Assembly (NCBI GenBank): GCA_037957365.1
Contig: JARHVA010003634.1
Span: forward strand, 1,083,001-1,147,000
From: Torreya grandis
Taxonomy: Eukaryota; Streptophyta; Pinopsida; Cupressales; Taxaceae
Reading direction: 5' to 3'
Length of the DNA: 64,000 nucleotides
Below the pieces are notes generated by a model. That model was given only the letters and a program-made list of their open reading frames with translations. It did no database searches and was not told the DNA's origin. Numbering within the stretch: position 1 is the first letter of the stretch; each line of letters begins with the position of its first letter. The translations under genes and the position numbers were made by a program. This document shows, one piece after another, positions 12,628 to 25,545 of the stretch.

Positions 12628-14397
12628 CTGTCGTAGGTACTATTGTGAAGACCTTAGCCATATTTATTTTTGTTGAGATCCGTGACCAGCGAATCCAATT
12701 TATTTAACAAACTGAAATAAAAGCCTTTTACGATGTTAAGTCGTTTGAAATGATTTTTTTAATATTTTTCTTAGTTTCCACTAAACAGTTAATAATTAAA
12801 ATTCTGGTATCCAACCCAGGTTTTTGTATGGGTTAAATTCGCACAGAGTGTTGTACCGAGAGTTAAAACATATATATATTTACTAGGGCAGTCGAGTGTC
12901 ATGTTTTCAGGCTGCAATGAAAGTTGCTAGGCATGCGTGAAAGCGAAGACACCTCACTACAGTACCGTAACCGTCTGCACTGTTACCCCTCGCAAACCCA
13001 CATCCGATCTTGTAAACAGAATTCCTTCAGTTGCATGTCGCAAAGAAATTCATTCTAGTCCCGATTCCCCTATTTGGGACATTATTATTCCGTTCATCTA
13101 AATACAGATTGCTTATAGAAGAAGAAAAATCACAACATAATGTACGGCGTGTTATCTTGTTAGCGTTGATAAGTAGTTTCCCCTGAGTGCTAGACACAAC
13201 TTTAGCTAAGCTCTATCTGTCATACAAAAGCTCCCATCTCCAATAAACAGGTTATTTACCGTCTTTGACGTTTCATTTTCAAGGCTACACACTTAAGCAA
13301 TTTTCATAAATTATTTTCACTGAAATGATCACAGATTCAAAATTTGCAAAACACCATATCGCAGGACTGCGATTTTCAATGGCCTTCACAAGAGATTGTA
13401 GCTAGATATTTGCATTGAGTTGAATAAAATTGTCATATAGAGCAGTAAGTATAGAAGTTGTCATTTGTCTCTAAAAAAACATAAAGCATTAGGATATTTT
13501 AAACTTATCACTGCATTTTAGTACGATATGTGAGATACATTCTCAGATCAGCCACACACACATTAGTTCACAATTTGGTCGACCAGTTTTATTAGTCAAA
13601 AAAGGCTTGCATCTGGAGATATCGTATTATTTATGTGGTATGAGTTTCTTGCTCCTCTTAAATGCCCTATGTTATCTGTCATTATTTATGGCTCATAAGA
13701 TGTTGCTTCTAACATTCTAAATAAATAATTTTTACGATATTATGCCCAGTGGTAGGAATGGAGAATAACGGTTAGGAATTTGAAGAGTTGTTAAGCATCA
13801 GAGGAATATTTCATCTTCAATGCTTTCTAGCCAGACACTTCATCTGATCGTGCTTGCTGCTATTACTCATGCGGTTACCACAAATAGCGTATTGCACATT
13901 TTCTACAGTCCAATGTATCTCCAATGAATTGCACTTTATCCCAATGCTTGGAAGGGGGATTTCAAAATTATTTTGAATTGTAGATGCATATTACCATACG
14001 TTGCCAAATTGTGAGAGGTTGATAGTTGTTCCCTATTGAATTCTAGTTGAAAATGCAAAGTATTTTGCTATGCAATATGGCAACTAGGCAGTCAGGTAAT
14101 GAAGGTGTGGGGCATTCAAGGAGGATAACCCAAAAATCTGGGCAAAGCTTCCTCCATTAATATTGCACAGGAAATGAATAGGGAAATGATCCATATCTAA
14201 ACCATGTTCATCCCCACAACATGCTAAATCTCATGTATGTCTTGTAAATCTTCTTTTTTCTATTTCTCAATTATAAGTGAGATTCAATTTTTGTCCTTGT
14301 TAAGGAAAAAAAATCCTAATATTATTTCATGTTTATTTTTATTTAAAATATTTATTTTCTCAAGGCATTCCCTAAACTTGTATAAAATATATAAAAC

Positions 14398-14407
14398 TTT
14401 ATATATA

Positions 14408-14443
<36 letters not shown>
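14398..14443. repeat. TA microsatellite
   Basis: Run of (ta)n. It creates spurious I/Y-repeat frames on both strands. Confidence 0.9.
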
Positions 14444-14447
<4 letters not shown>

Positions 14448-14679
14448 GATGGTCTTGTTTGAGTGCATGAAAGAAAATCATATATGGTGTAGTGTTGTTA
14501 CTATAGTCAATATAAATTTCTTTCAATCTCTATATTGTTGAGCTTGTTTGTTTTGTTTTGTTTTTAAATTATTGTTGCTTCTAGGCTTAAAATACCATCT
14601 GATTTTTAAAACTTATCCAAAGTATTGATATTCACAATTTTAATTTTAATATATTCCAATTTGACACGTGCAATAAGAA

Positions 14680-15265
14680 TTTCAATATCGTATAATGAGA
14701 GTGGTTTTGTTTATATATTGTCAAAAAGTTTAGTTCAGTGGCCTTTATTATGCTTCCACATTTTGCATACATGTCTATTAGGGCATTCACAACTACTAGG
14801 TTTGACAAACGTCTAGTCTGGGAGGATGTTGACAAAAGATTTTTGAATTTGGCTTTAAAAATACCTTTTTTATTTCCTTGAATGCCTCCAAGGCTTTTTG
14901 TATTGACCCATTTTGAGTATAATCTGTTACCATGGCATTCCATGAGATAACATTTGTTTAGAGGCTTTTTTTTTTAAAGCCTAATCAATAGTTTACTCTT
15001 TTGCTTGTAACATGCAAATTACAATCAACACTTCCATGAGATCAAAATTTTTTAGGCATTTCATCAAATGGTCCACATGCCTTGTGCATGCTTTCATATT
15101 TCGCATGCATGTCTTTCAAGGCACTTGCAACTACAACATCAAAAAAATCTCATTTTTTTATGGCTTGGTGGATGTCCATGCCCTATTCCAAAGCTCTTAC
15201 TTTTGGCATAGGTTGGTAGTATGCTTGAACAAGCCCTTACAACAATGTGCATGCATGTATACATT
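14680..15265 (-). pseudogene. PPR (PLS subfamily) gene fragment, decayed
   Basis: On the minus strand, reading from the right, the order is an EXGMDIHQAIKK-like block, FDVVVASALKDMHAKYESM, KACGPFDEMPKK, and after indels SNLVVVNALIDMYAKCGSI followed by KATELN. These are the L, S and P motif hallmarks of plant PPR proteins, which bind organellar RNA in mitochondria or plastids. Two copies of the VVV-ALIDMYAKCGS motif about 100 residues apart fit the P-L-S repeat period. Stops (at least 3) and frame changes break the gene, and no start, targeting peptide or E/DYW tail is present, so it is a fragment. It lies wholly inside the 2.9-kb insertion and so was probably carried there. Confidence 0.8.
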
Positions 15266-15573
15266 TAATAGTTGGAACTATACAAGAATCCACAAGATTT
15301 TTATTAAGACAATACCCACATGTTATTCTTTTAAGATTTGACCTGCCAATGCTATTCATTGTGAATCTCATTATCAATCTCCTTCATTGGCCTTTCATTA
15401 CTAACTATTGTCTTCCCTTTATTGTTTTCCTTATACATTGTTCATTTCTCTCTATTCACTTCTCCATTGCCTATGCATTTCTATTTTTTATTTCATTATG
15501 TCATTGTTTCCTATTTTATAAGCTTGTCAATTCAAAAACAATACGGAAGGTACTCAAGCCGCAACACGACTCA

Positions 15574-15582
15574 TGTTAGTAC
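15574..15582. other. Putative 9-bp target duplication, right
   Basis: tgttagtac, partner of tgctagtac at 12,619-12,627. Confidence 0.5.
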
Positions 15583-16430
15583 GATGTATTTAGGTAATTG
15601 TATTGTTATAATTGACTATACTACCAATATATTTCTGGTGAGATTTGATATTTTCTTATGTTTCTTGTATGTATATATTTTATATTGTTATACCATGATC
15701 CTTATGATAATTGGGGTGATACCAAAATAAAAGTGTTGATCCTAATAACATAATGACTAATTTGTTGAAGGATGAATATGTTTTCTTGAAAGATGTATGA
15801 TGAGGGTTGTTAACATTGTTGATGGCTTGTATGTTTGTTTTTAATTAAAGTTTGTTTTATTTTATTTGGTTGTTTATATATTTGTACAAGTTTGTGAGGG
15901 TCTTTCAAAACCCTCTTATTTATCCATAACCAAGAAAATATGATTTTTTTTCAAATTTTCCGTCTTCTTTTTTGACTTCAAAATCCAAAAAAAATTGTTC
16001 AAAGACCTTTAAATACATGACTTTCTAACCAAATTCATATATTCCTATTCAATGCTTCTTTGAATTGTTTATAAAACATTAAAATCCTTATCATCGACAA
16101 AAATAATCCCACACATTTAAGATAAGCATAGTCTATGAAAACATATAACTATAATTTATCATGATCCTTATGCTAATAAAAGTAATGACACAATGGAAAG
16201 GGTCCTTCTATTAACATAAGTCTTGATTGTTTATAAGATTCATGTATTTACTTTCTCAACATTCCTACCACCTTTGTGGCATTATATAAATTCTAAAAAA
16301 AAAATTAGTTGAAATGTTTCTAATTATATTCCTTATTATCCAAAGTTAGGTATACCTTTTTAAGACATATTGGAATTCCGTTCATGACCATCATATTTAA
16401 AACAAATAATTTAAACCTTAAAATAGATAA
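15583..16430 (+). repeat. Q units of segment copy A
   Basis: Q landmarks at about 15,695 and 16,160. It matches 41,330-42,150 closely, including aaagatgtatgatgaggg and tttgtgagggtctttcaaaa, which other Q arrays lack. Confidence 0.8.
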
Positions 16431-17060
16431 ATTATTATTAACTAGATGTGCCTTTCACCTTTTAAGAGGTCCAATAATGATATATAATTTTTTTTTTAAA
16501 AAATTAATAAGGATCAAATTTTATTTATAATGATATTTTTTATTAATATATCAAGTAAATATAAGTATAGTGGAATAATGTAATGTTTACTCCTCGATAA
16601 ATTAGTATTTAATTGAAAGAAGATGATTATTTATAAGTTGGCATATTATAGAAGAAAAATAATTAATTAATTATTTAAAAAAATATAAAATGAATAAAAA
16701 AATGTGATATTAAATTTTTAAAAAATAGATTGATAATAATTTTATAATAATATATGTTTTAAACATATTTTAAATATTATTTAAAATAATTAAATTATTA
16801 ATATATATTTTTTATGCTTTTTTTTTAAGATCATGGAAATCATTTTTTTATTTCTATATGCAAAAGCTCTCGTCAAAGTTTATTTTTCTCAATTAAAAAG
16901 TTTGATATTGAGCTTAAAATAATTTCACAACTTTTTGAATCTAAATTTCCTTTAGCTCCTCTTGTTTTTCTCAAGAATGCATTACTGCAAATATTTAATT
17001 AGTTGGTTTAATGTAGATAAGACAATAGTAGGGAAAGACATAGAGGCTAGGATGCATCTT
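16430..17060 (+). repeat. S module (left part), segment copy A
   Basis: Blocks gatcatggaaatcattttttta, ctctcgtcaaagttta and gatattgagcttaaaataa match the left half of the S module and, more closely, 42,200-42,780. Confidence 0.75.
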
Positions 17061-17700
17061 AGAATCATTTCTATGACTTTAAAATCTAAAATTGTCATCA
17101 TTAAAAAAAACATTATCCTACATTAGTTGGTCGGTTAGACTCTACTAAACATTGGGTTTTTCAAGTTCCACTAAGATCGCATAGTATACACTAATGTAGA
17201 AGCGTAGATTTTGATACTTTTGCATTATGTTAATGATTTGATTATTCATGATAGAAATTCATCGGTTAGGACTCTGAAAAGTTTCATGCAAATTACATAG
17301 AATTATAAAACACTATTTTCTTGGTCTTTATGTGATTCATTATTAATACTTGCATAATACATAGTTGGAATTGGTTTGTACTAATTTTGTAAGGTAATGT
17401 GCATTTAATGAAATGTGAGCATTTTTTTTCATTTTAATATTAAGTTTGAAAAATGATATTTTAATAAATATAAAATAAAATAGTTTATTATATTTTTATT
17501 GGTCGATATAAGGTGAGGTGATTACGTTTTTAGAGAAATTATTGCATTTTAGATTAATAAAAGCAAAAATATTTGAATCATTCAATAAAATTGAAGAAAT
17601 TTGAAAAAATAAACATAGGTTATAGTTTTTTTTTTGAGCATGTGATATATTTGTCTATAAAAACTAAGACAAAAAGTGAGATGAAATAAATATGTGGGTC
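17060..17700 (+). repeat. T module and link, segment copy A
   Basis: Includes actaaacattgggtttttc, tagtatacactaatgtag and ggtgaggtgattac. The same order is seen at 42,790-43,450. No gene. Confidence 0.75.
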
Positions 17701-17749
17701 TCAGTGGCATGCAAATGTGGCTTAGCATTGTATATCTTTTTTTTGACTT

Positions 17750-19850
17750 AGTTTTTGTGGGATTTGATATATCTAGTAGGTCTAAGGGCTTGGCATGATA
17801 ACAAGTAATAATCTATCATCTATTCATTTAGTGCAGTTCGATTGGGGCCTAAGATCTTTGAGAGCCCTGGGGGACTAGTCACATTGACAACTGACAATGT
17901 GATGTCTACTCATTTTGTTTATTTTGGCACTAAAAATTGGTAAAGTGACATTTTTAATTCAAATAGGCACTCACTAGCTCTAACATATCTGACATGCAGA
18001 TGAGGATCGATAGTTTAAAGTGTTTTCTTAAAGTAGGTGATGTGTTGTTTATGGACACAAGGCATATACTTAAAGAGTTTGAAATTTTATGTGTAGTTTG
18101 TTCTGGTTCAATCAGGTCTAAGAGAGTAGTTACCCTAATAACTTAGGAAGTGGTGTCCTTATTTTTAGCTAGGCTCTTCCCAACTCTAACATCTCTGACA
18201 TGTGGATGAGGCTAGGGAGTCTGACAGGTGATGTGTTGTGTATTGACATGGGGCATGTTATTATAGGCTTTCAAATTCTATGTGTGGTTTTTTTTTAATT
18301 GATCGAGATCTTTGATGGTGATTTCATCAATATTTCATTATGAGTTGGGTGAGGGTTGTGGCATTAGAATTGATGCAATTTTTTGGGGGGTTGACATTTT
18401 TGATAGGTTCAAATGACTGGTCACATTGATAACTGTAATCATGACACTTATTCATTTAGGTAGTTTTATCATGGCTGGGACATTTCTATTGGGTGAGGAG
18501 ATTGGTTGTATTGACAACTATCGATGTGGCAGGTCTTCATTTGGTTGTGTAATCATAGGCTATGACATTTTTACTAGGCTAGTAGAACTGGTCATACTAG
18601 CAAATGGCAATGTAACATGTTTTCATTGGGTTTGGCTTTCCTTGGATATGTTATTTCTTTGAGGTCCAGTGGAATGGTTACACTGATAACTGGTGACATT
18701 GTGTCTCTTTATCTAGTTGCACTCTCCACAACTACATCTCTGATTGGTCTAGGGGACACATCGTATTGATAGTTGCCAACTTGGTGGTTCTTAGTTTGGT
18801 TTGGTTCTCTAAGGATTTGAGATCTCTAAGAGGCCCGAGGGTAGCAACATTGATAATTGTCAACCTAGTGCATCTTCATTCAATTGGGATTTCCCAGGTG
18901 ATGACATCTTTGATAGGTTTTTGCATATTGCCACATAAAAATATTAAAAGTTGGTGTTTATTTATTTGATTAGAATTTTCAAGGATCTGATCTATGTGAT
19001 AGGTCTTATGGATTGGTTGGATTAATGATTGAAAATGTGGTGCTTCTGGATTCAACTATGCTCTCACAGGAATTGAAATATTTGTCAAGTTCAGGGCAGT
19101 CTATATCATTCTCTTGGAGCATGTGATGTGTTATTTAGGGCCACAGAGCATGTTCCCAAAAGCTTTCAAATTTTATGTTTGGTTTATTTCAAATGAGATG
19201 AGATCTTTGGTGGCAATCAGTTCCTTTGCATATTAATCAATGCAATATATTTTCATTGAGTTGGGTTCTCCCAAGCCATTGCATATTTGGTAGGTGCAAG
19301 GAACTTGTAAATCGATGATGTGGTGTCTCTTTATCTAGTTTTACTCTCCATAGTTACAATGTCTGTGATAGGTCCAAGGGACACATTCTACTGAGAATTA
19401 TCAACTTGGTGCTTCTTGGTTTGGTTTGGTTCTTCTAGGCTCTGAGATATCTAGGAGGTCTTAGGGGTGGCCACATTGACAATTTCTAACATAGTACCTC
19501 TTCATTCAACTTAGATGTCTTGGGTGCTGACATCTATTATAGGTGCACATGAATGGCCAAACTAACAACTACCAACTTGGTGTCTATTTATTCAATTAGG
19601 ATTTTTTGGGATTTGATCTCTATGACAAGTCCTAGGGATTGACAGGATTAACAATTGGAAACATGGTACTTATGGAATCAATTGTTCTCTCCCAGTTGTT
19701 GAAATCTCTATCAAGTTTAGGATAATGGCCATGCTAAGAGTTGGCAACATGTCAAGTTTTCATTTAGCTGAGCTTTTCCTATTCATTGAATCTGTTATAG
19801 TTATCTATTATGATTTGATTTAACTAATATGATTGATAGTGTCTGCATGG
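17750..19850 (+). repeat. Degenerate tandem array of about 85-bp unit, copy A left block
   Basis: The core is close to gacatctctgataggtcta, then gggactggtcacattgacaa, then ctg-caatgtggtgtctctt, then cattcagttgggctctccta. Successive cores lie near 18,397, 18,483, 18,568, 18,654, 18,740, 18,823 and 18,907, spacings of 83-86 bp. A second element (ggtgatgtgttgt...acatggggcatgtt...ctttcaaattctatgtgtgg) interrupts the array at about 18,030, 18,225 and 19,120, giving a higher-order arrangement. Open frames such as 18,426-18,662 follow the repeat and do not look like selected proteins. Confidence 0.8.
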
Positions 19851-21420
19851 CATGGTGGTGATGTTGAGGTTAATGGGTTTGACTAGTTCTAGGCATTAAA
19901 AGTTGAGCAGGTTTTTGAATTTTATCATTTGGTGTGAAATTTTTTTCTATGTTAACATTAATCAAAATGATTGATCGCACATGTGATTACTTGTAAGATA
20001 TTTATCAAAAATATTTTTGTATTGGGTAGGATATTTAAGACTATTTATTGTATTTTGTTATGAACATTAATTTGGGAAAAAGCCAATTTTTGGTTTTGAA
20101 AATATAGCTGTTTAGTGTCTATGTAGGGTAAATAAAACATAGGGACATTGGAAAAGTAATTTTAAATAATAATTTGTGACACATAAGAGTATTGATTGAA
20201 ATAATTACTCATACATGTGGTTGCTATTAAAGTTGTAATCACACATGTTTGTATTAAGTGGGAAAATTAAGGTTATTTATTAATTTGAATAGTGGTCATA
20301 GACGTGTTAATTCAAACATGGATGGGGGAGGGGGTTGATGTTTAATAAGGCATTATTTTTCTATTTTTTTTTGTTTTGGTTGCAGCTTCATATGTCTAAA
20401 TAAAAGAACGAGCCACTTTGATGTGCAATAGTCTCAACAAATTTGGTCAACCTTTTTTTGGTGTTGGATTACAAGGTTATGCCATTTTTTACATGATCAG
20501 CATTTGGGTTGAAAAGGTATGTGATGTGAATGTTTTGACTATGGAATTTATTGGTTGGCATTTTTTTTTAACGGATGGATGGAAAAAAGAAGAAATTAAA
20601 AAGGCATGTGAATATTGGTTAATTCTAAATTATGGGATTCAGATTCTTAGGTTTCAAATTTTATAAGAATGTTTTTGAACATGTACTAGTTTTTATAGTG
20701 TTTGTTCTTATTCTTATAAGCTTTTGTTTTTTAGTGTTTTGAATTTTTTCTAATTTGTTTTATTCTTCTCAAATTTCTCTATGTTTACTTAGAAGCAAAA
20801 GATGGCAATTTTTTTTGCTTCTAATTATAAAAGAATATTTGTCAGTCTATGTTGGTTTCTTTATTATCTTACACTTAAACTTTTGTTTTGAAGTGTTTTA
20901 TTTTAAATGTATTTTTTGGGTATATTTTGTTCTTGTCAAATCTCTCTATCTCTGCTCAAAAATAGAAGATGGCAATTTTTGTTGAGGCATTGCAAGTGCT
21001 TTCCATTGGTGGGTTTTATGATTTTTTTGGCTTAAGAATCTTGTCAATGGTTTCTTTGCATATAGTTTAGGATGCTTATTCCTTTTCAGATATGGTGTGA
21101 GTATCATCCTCACTGGGAATTTTTGGTAGGTTATTGGGTCGATTGAGTAGCTTTTAAGTAGTTTCAAGCTGATTTTTTGTTATTCTAGTGAATGATGTTT
21201 GGAATTGGACGTAATTTCTATTGCTTGTGGGATTAAAAAAATGTTGTTTTATTATACTAGAGATTGTTTACCTATGCCCTATTTTTCTATCTATAATTAT
21301 TCCCATGTTGTTTTATTTAGAGTGTTGACTAGTCCTGGCCTCTTTCTTCCATGTTGTGCTAGTTTGTTTTCTACAAGACTGTTGACATGTAGATGACACT
21401 TAGTGTTTTATATTCTTCTC
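19851..21420 (+). repeat. Spacer of the segment, copy A
   Basis: Unlike the 85-bp array, this part is single-copy within the segment, and it aligns with 47,960-49,450 in copy B. Shared words include tgggaaaattaaggt/ac-tattta, gcaaaagatggca, ttcttgtcaaatctct and ggttattgggtcgattgag. The frames here (20,418-20,666 and 20,755-20,985) are broken in copy B, so they are not conserved genes. Confidence 0.7.
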
Positions 21421-22090
21421 TTGAAATAGTTGATGCATTATCTATGGACATGGGGCATGCTCTTATAGGTTTTTGAGTTTTATGTGTAGTTTGCTTTGAA
21501 CTACCTAAGATCTTGGGTGGTGATTGATTTAGTCACATATTGGTCAACATGATAGCTTTTTACTAGGCATTGTTCTCCTAGACTGTGACACATCAGACTT
21601 ATGCAGGGGGATTTCAAAGCTATCATGTGGAAATGTGTCATATATTCATTGATATAGGTTTTTTTGGGACTAACATCTATGTGAGGTCAAGAGAACTAGT
21701 CATATTGACAATAAGTGACATGGCACATTTTCATTCAATGATACTTTTCCCTGTTGTGTTATATTTTTTAGGTCGAGGGAACTGTTCACACTCATGAATA
21801 ATGACATAGTGTCTATTTATTTAGTTTCACCCTACATGGCTATGAAATATCTTACAGGGTCACGAGACTCATGGTGGTGACAGTTGTTGATTTGGCACCT
21901 CTTTGTTTGGGTGAGCTCTTTTGGACCCTAGACTTTCTAGAAGGTCCAGGGGGTGGAAACATTGAGAATTGTCCACCTACCATCTTTTTATTTGGTGGGG
22001 ATTTCTCTATCATTGACATATTTGACATGTGCAAATGAATGGTAACACTGAAAGCTAGGGACTTGATGTCTCTTCCGTGGACAAGGGTTT
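21420..22090 (+). repeat. 85-bp tandem array, copy A right block
   Basis: Resumes with the acatggggcatgctcttatagg element and about seven degenerate units. It matches 49,490-50,200. Confidence 0.75.
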
Positions 22091-23383
22091 TATGGTATCT
22101 AATTTCTTCGATGGGTCCTAGGCATAAATATAGATTTTTAGTACTTGTGTAGTAGGAAAAAAATAGACATATTTGATATATAATAAAAAATAATAATTTA
22201 TCACATGTAAGAGTACCGATCTAAACAATTTCTCATACATGTGGTCATTGTTAAAGTTTTGATCAAACATGTTTGTATTAACTAGTAAAATTAACAATGT
22301 TTATTAATTTAAAAATATATTTTAGTGGAATTAATCCAAATATGAGGAGGGTGGGGTAGTTGGTATTTATTAAGGTTTTAATCTTCAAATTGTGTAATTA
22401 TATTTTGGAGTTTGTGTTGAGTAATAGTGAGGTGGCACCCCTTTATTCAGATGGACTCTTCCTAACTTAGATATTTTTGGCAGTCCTAGGTTAGGGGGGG
22501 GGTGTGGGGGGGCGGGGGGCAGGTGCGATGCAATGATTGATGATGTGATGCTTGTTTGTTCAACTGGGTTCTCTTAGGCTTTGACATCTCTGAGAATTCT
22601 AAGAGACTGTGACTAGTGGGGAGTGTCTATCTTGTGATCAATGTGACTAGATTTTGTTGTTTTTTTAATTTTTTTAATTTTCTTGTCTTTCTTCTTTTCT
22701 TCTTTTATTAAAAAAATATTATTATTTTTGGACAGAACAAAAGGTAAATTTTTATTATTATTAAAAAATGTAAATAGACATTAGCAATATGTTCTTTCTC
22801 GAAACATGCAGGTTTTCTTTTGTTGGCAGACATCTGAGGCTTTCACTAGGTTTTAATAAAAAAATGGGTAAGTATTTTTTAAGTATGTAGATATGATGGT
22901 CGGTGGTCCTTTTTTTTTGAGTTCTTCAATGACAATGCAAATATTTTATTATGTTATTTCATTTTCCTATGGTGATGAGGGGTTCTAGAAATTTGACATT
23001 GTTTTGGAGTTGGTGTTTCATTTCTTGATATATTTTGGTATTCTTTGTTGTTTACCAAAAAAAATAATATACTATTAAAAATAAATAAAAATATAAAGAT
23101 ATAAAATAAAATAGAAATTAGAAGGAAGGGGCAGAAAGGGTTGAAAATGTTAAAAAAAGGGGAAAAGAAGTTTAAAACAATATGTATTGTTTTAAAAAAG
23201 AAAGAGAAAAATTAATAAAGGTGAATAATTATGAAAATAAAAGAGAATAAAAGTGAATTTTATGGAAGGAAGAATTGATGTGGACACATATTAGTGGAAG
23301 AGAACACAAGTGTTTTCAAATATTGACAATGTTTTAAATCATGTAAATCTTTTCAGGGTTGCATCATTCAATTATGTTGTATG
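22090..23383 (+). repeat. Segment tail, copy A
   Basis: Aligns with 50,210-51,270. The two copies stay alike up to tgcatcattcaattatgtt and then diverge completely, which fixes the right edge of the shared segment. No gene is seen. Confidence 0.75.
22494..22522 (+). other. G-rich run, possible G-quadruplex
   Basis: Runs of 9, 7 and 6 G separated by 1-3 bases, then a further gg after ca. In copy B the same place (about 50,573) has only a single G run of 6. Confidence 0.6.
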
Positions 23384-23935
23384 GAACCAAATAGAGAATA
23401 AATGTAATAAGAACATTGAGCACAACATGCATTATAGTTGACATTGTATTCATGATTAGGTCATTAAATTTTAATAAAATCTAATGAAATATCAAGTTGT
23501 TGACACTTTCACCAAGCCTATGCCAGAGATAATTTCTTTTTTTAAAAATCTATGATTTATTCTTGGAGTGAAGATAGTCCTCCATTAGGGTAGTTCGCCT
23601 AATTTTTACACTTCATCCTTCCCTCATTGCTACATACAATTTAAAGGTTGATCTTAGGCTATGAAAGAACACTTCATAATTTTTACTTAACTTAGTTTAT
23701 GTAAGCTCATAATAGGGTGTCTTTTTTAGTGACAATTTGTTGTCAGCCTTCTTAATTGGTTTGTTAGTCTTCAATTACAAACCAATCTATTTTTTCCTTT
23801 TATATTTTGGGTTTTCAAATTTCATTACGGAGAATTTTAGTAATATTATGTTGGCATAATATATTTACATGATCATATTATTTTGTTTAATTATATTATC
23901 AAAAAAAATTTAGCGAGCTTTAAAATTTTAATGTT
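23383..23935 (+). repeat. P module, copy 3 (truncated)
   Basis: Begins part-way into P at gtatggaaccaaat and keeps the gaacattgagcacaacatgc and cctccattagggtagttcg blocks. Confidence 0.7.
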
Positions 23936-24445
23936 TGATCCTTCCATGCATATAGCTATATCATTAAACAACTATCCTTATAACAATCAAGGTGATGCCA
24001 AAATAGAATTAACCATCCTAGTAATATAATGGTTGATTTGTTGAAGGATGAGTATATTTTCTTTCATATCCAAAGTCAGATATTATTATTCAATACATCT
24101 CAAAATTGATTCTACCTCCCTAATTCCTATCATTCTAAAAATTGGTCTCACACTTTCAAGATAGACTTGGTCTATGAAAACATATAAATACAATATATTA
24201 TGATCCTTATACCAATAGAGATAATGCCATGATGGAAGGGGTCCTTATACTAACATAATTCTTTATTGCTTGTAAAATACATGTGTTTATTTTTTTAGAC
24301 TTCTCATCTCATTTATAATTTTACGTAAATCTTGAAAACCTAAAAATTCAAATATCTCTAAATACATGCCTTATTATCCAAAGTTAGGTATACCTCTTTA
24401 ATATATATTAGAATTTCTTCAAAAGTTATAAATTTTTTGTTTTTC
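23935..24445 (+). repeat. Q units following P copy 3
   Basis: Q landmarks at about 23,965 and 24,200 with the usual following blocks. Confidence 0.75.
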
Positions 24446-24479
24446 AAAAAATTATATATACATACATAAACTTACTTTA

Positions 24480-25545
24480 ATGTTATTAATGTATTAGTAA
24501 AATAGAGGTGTAGCAAAATTACGTAATGGTTACTCCTCAATAGCTTAGCCCTAAAACGTAGGACGATGATTATTTGTAGCAAGATGCCATATGACCCTCA
24601 TCCCGCAACCAACAAAATAAAAATAAAAAATAAAAATAGTTAATTCTTAAAAATATATAAAATGAAAAGGAGGATGTGGAGTTATATTAAAAAATAAATA
24701 GATTAGTGAGAATCGATAATAATTTTTTTCAATTTATTTTTAAATATTATTTAAGATAAAAGAATTATTAATATATATTTTATTTATATTTTTTTACTAA
24801 GTCATGGAGATCAATGTTTTGACTTCCTTATGCACGATCTCTCGTTAAATTTTACTTTGCCCTATTAAAGAAGTAAATATTGAGCTTACAATAATTCGCC
24901 AACTTATTCCTCTGTTTTGTTCAATAATGTGTCACTGCAAACATTGGGTTAGTCGGATCAAATGTAAATAAGGCAATATAGTAAGAAAAAACATATCGTA
25001 AGCCTACTCACTGATACAGATGATAAAAATGTTAATAAACATTGTTTAATGCATTTGACAGATTGGCGAGGTTTACATTATTTAGGAGTTTTACCAGTCA
25101 TGAAAGTGAGGTGCAGAAGCGATGTCTCCATCTGTTTCTCGATGGCCACTGCCTGTTTCATTTCAAATTTTACATCGACAACAGATTTGGACACGACATA
25201 CTCTAGAATATAGAGACAAGCTGGCCATGCACAGACGTTGAACTTATGACCAAAATAATACATGGAAGAAACGAGTATCTCAAAGATGCAAAATTAGCCA
25301 TTTTTCTCATACGGAAGTTCTAAACAAGTTTATCGATAGATTGTCGACTACTGTTGATCGAAAGTCTACGAGAGAAAATTTATGTAATGTCGACTAAAGA
25401 TAAATGGATTTTTACGACAGGAAAGATTGAATTTAACAGGAAATCGGACGCAGAGAAAATATAGCAGGCGCACCTAATCTTCACTTTTGTTTTCTTTCAT
25501 TTTCCACGGCCTACCACGCGGAATAGTTTTCTTTACATATACGCA
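24480..25545 (+). repeat. S module, full copy
   Basis: Nearly colinear with 10,615-11,655 over the full length, ending with cggcctaccacgcggaatag and tatacgcaaa. A 61-codon minus frame at 25,078-25,263 lies in the repeat and is not called. Confidence 0.8.

Larger units (their letters stand above)
12628..15573. mobile_element. 2.9-kb insertion in segment copy A, possible Mutator-like cargo element
   Basis: Segment copy B runs without a break across this point (near 41,300-41,315). In copy A the same text is split at about 12,627 and resumes at about 15,577, so these 2.9 kb were inserted (or lost from B). The flanking 9-bp near-repeat suits a Mutator-like element, which typically duplicates 8-11 bp. 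The termini share only a weak GTCGT-type inverted match, so the class is unproven. The insert contains a PPR gene fragment, which recalls gene-capturing Pack-MULEs. The rest of the insert has no recognised gene. Confidence 0.45.

Noticed and set aside
15012..15730. Plus-strand frames of 102-110 codons
   Set aside because: They are shadows opposite the minus-strand PPR relic and T-rich low-complexity DNA next to it.
18426..18969. Frames of 78 and 67 codons in one direction, possible membrane proteins
   Set aside because: They follow the 85-bp array. Hydrophobic content comes from T-rich repeat text, and the frames are not kept in segment copy B.
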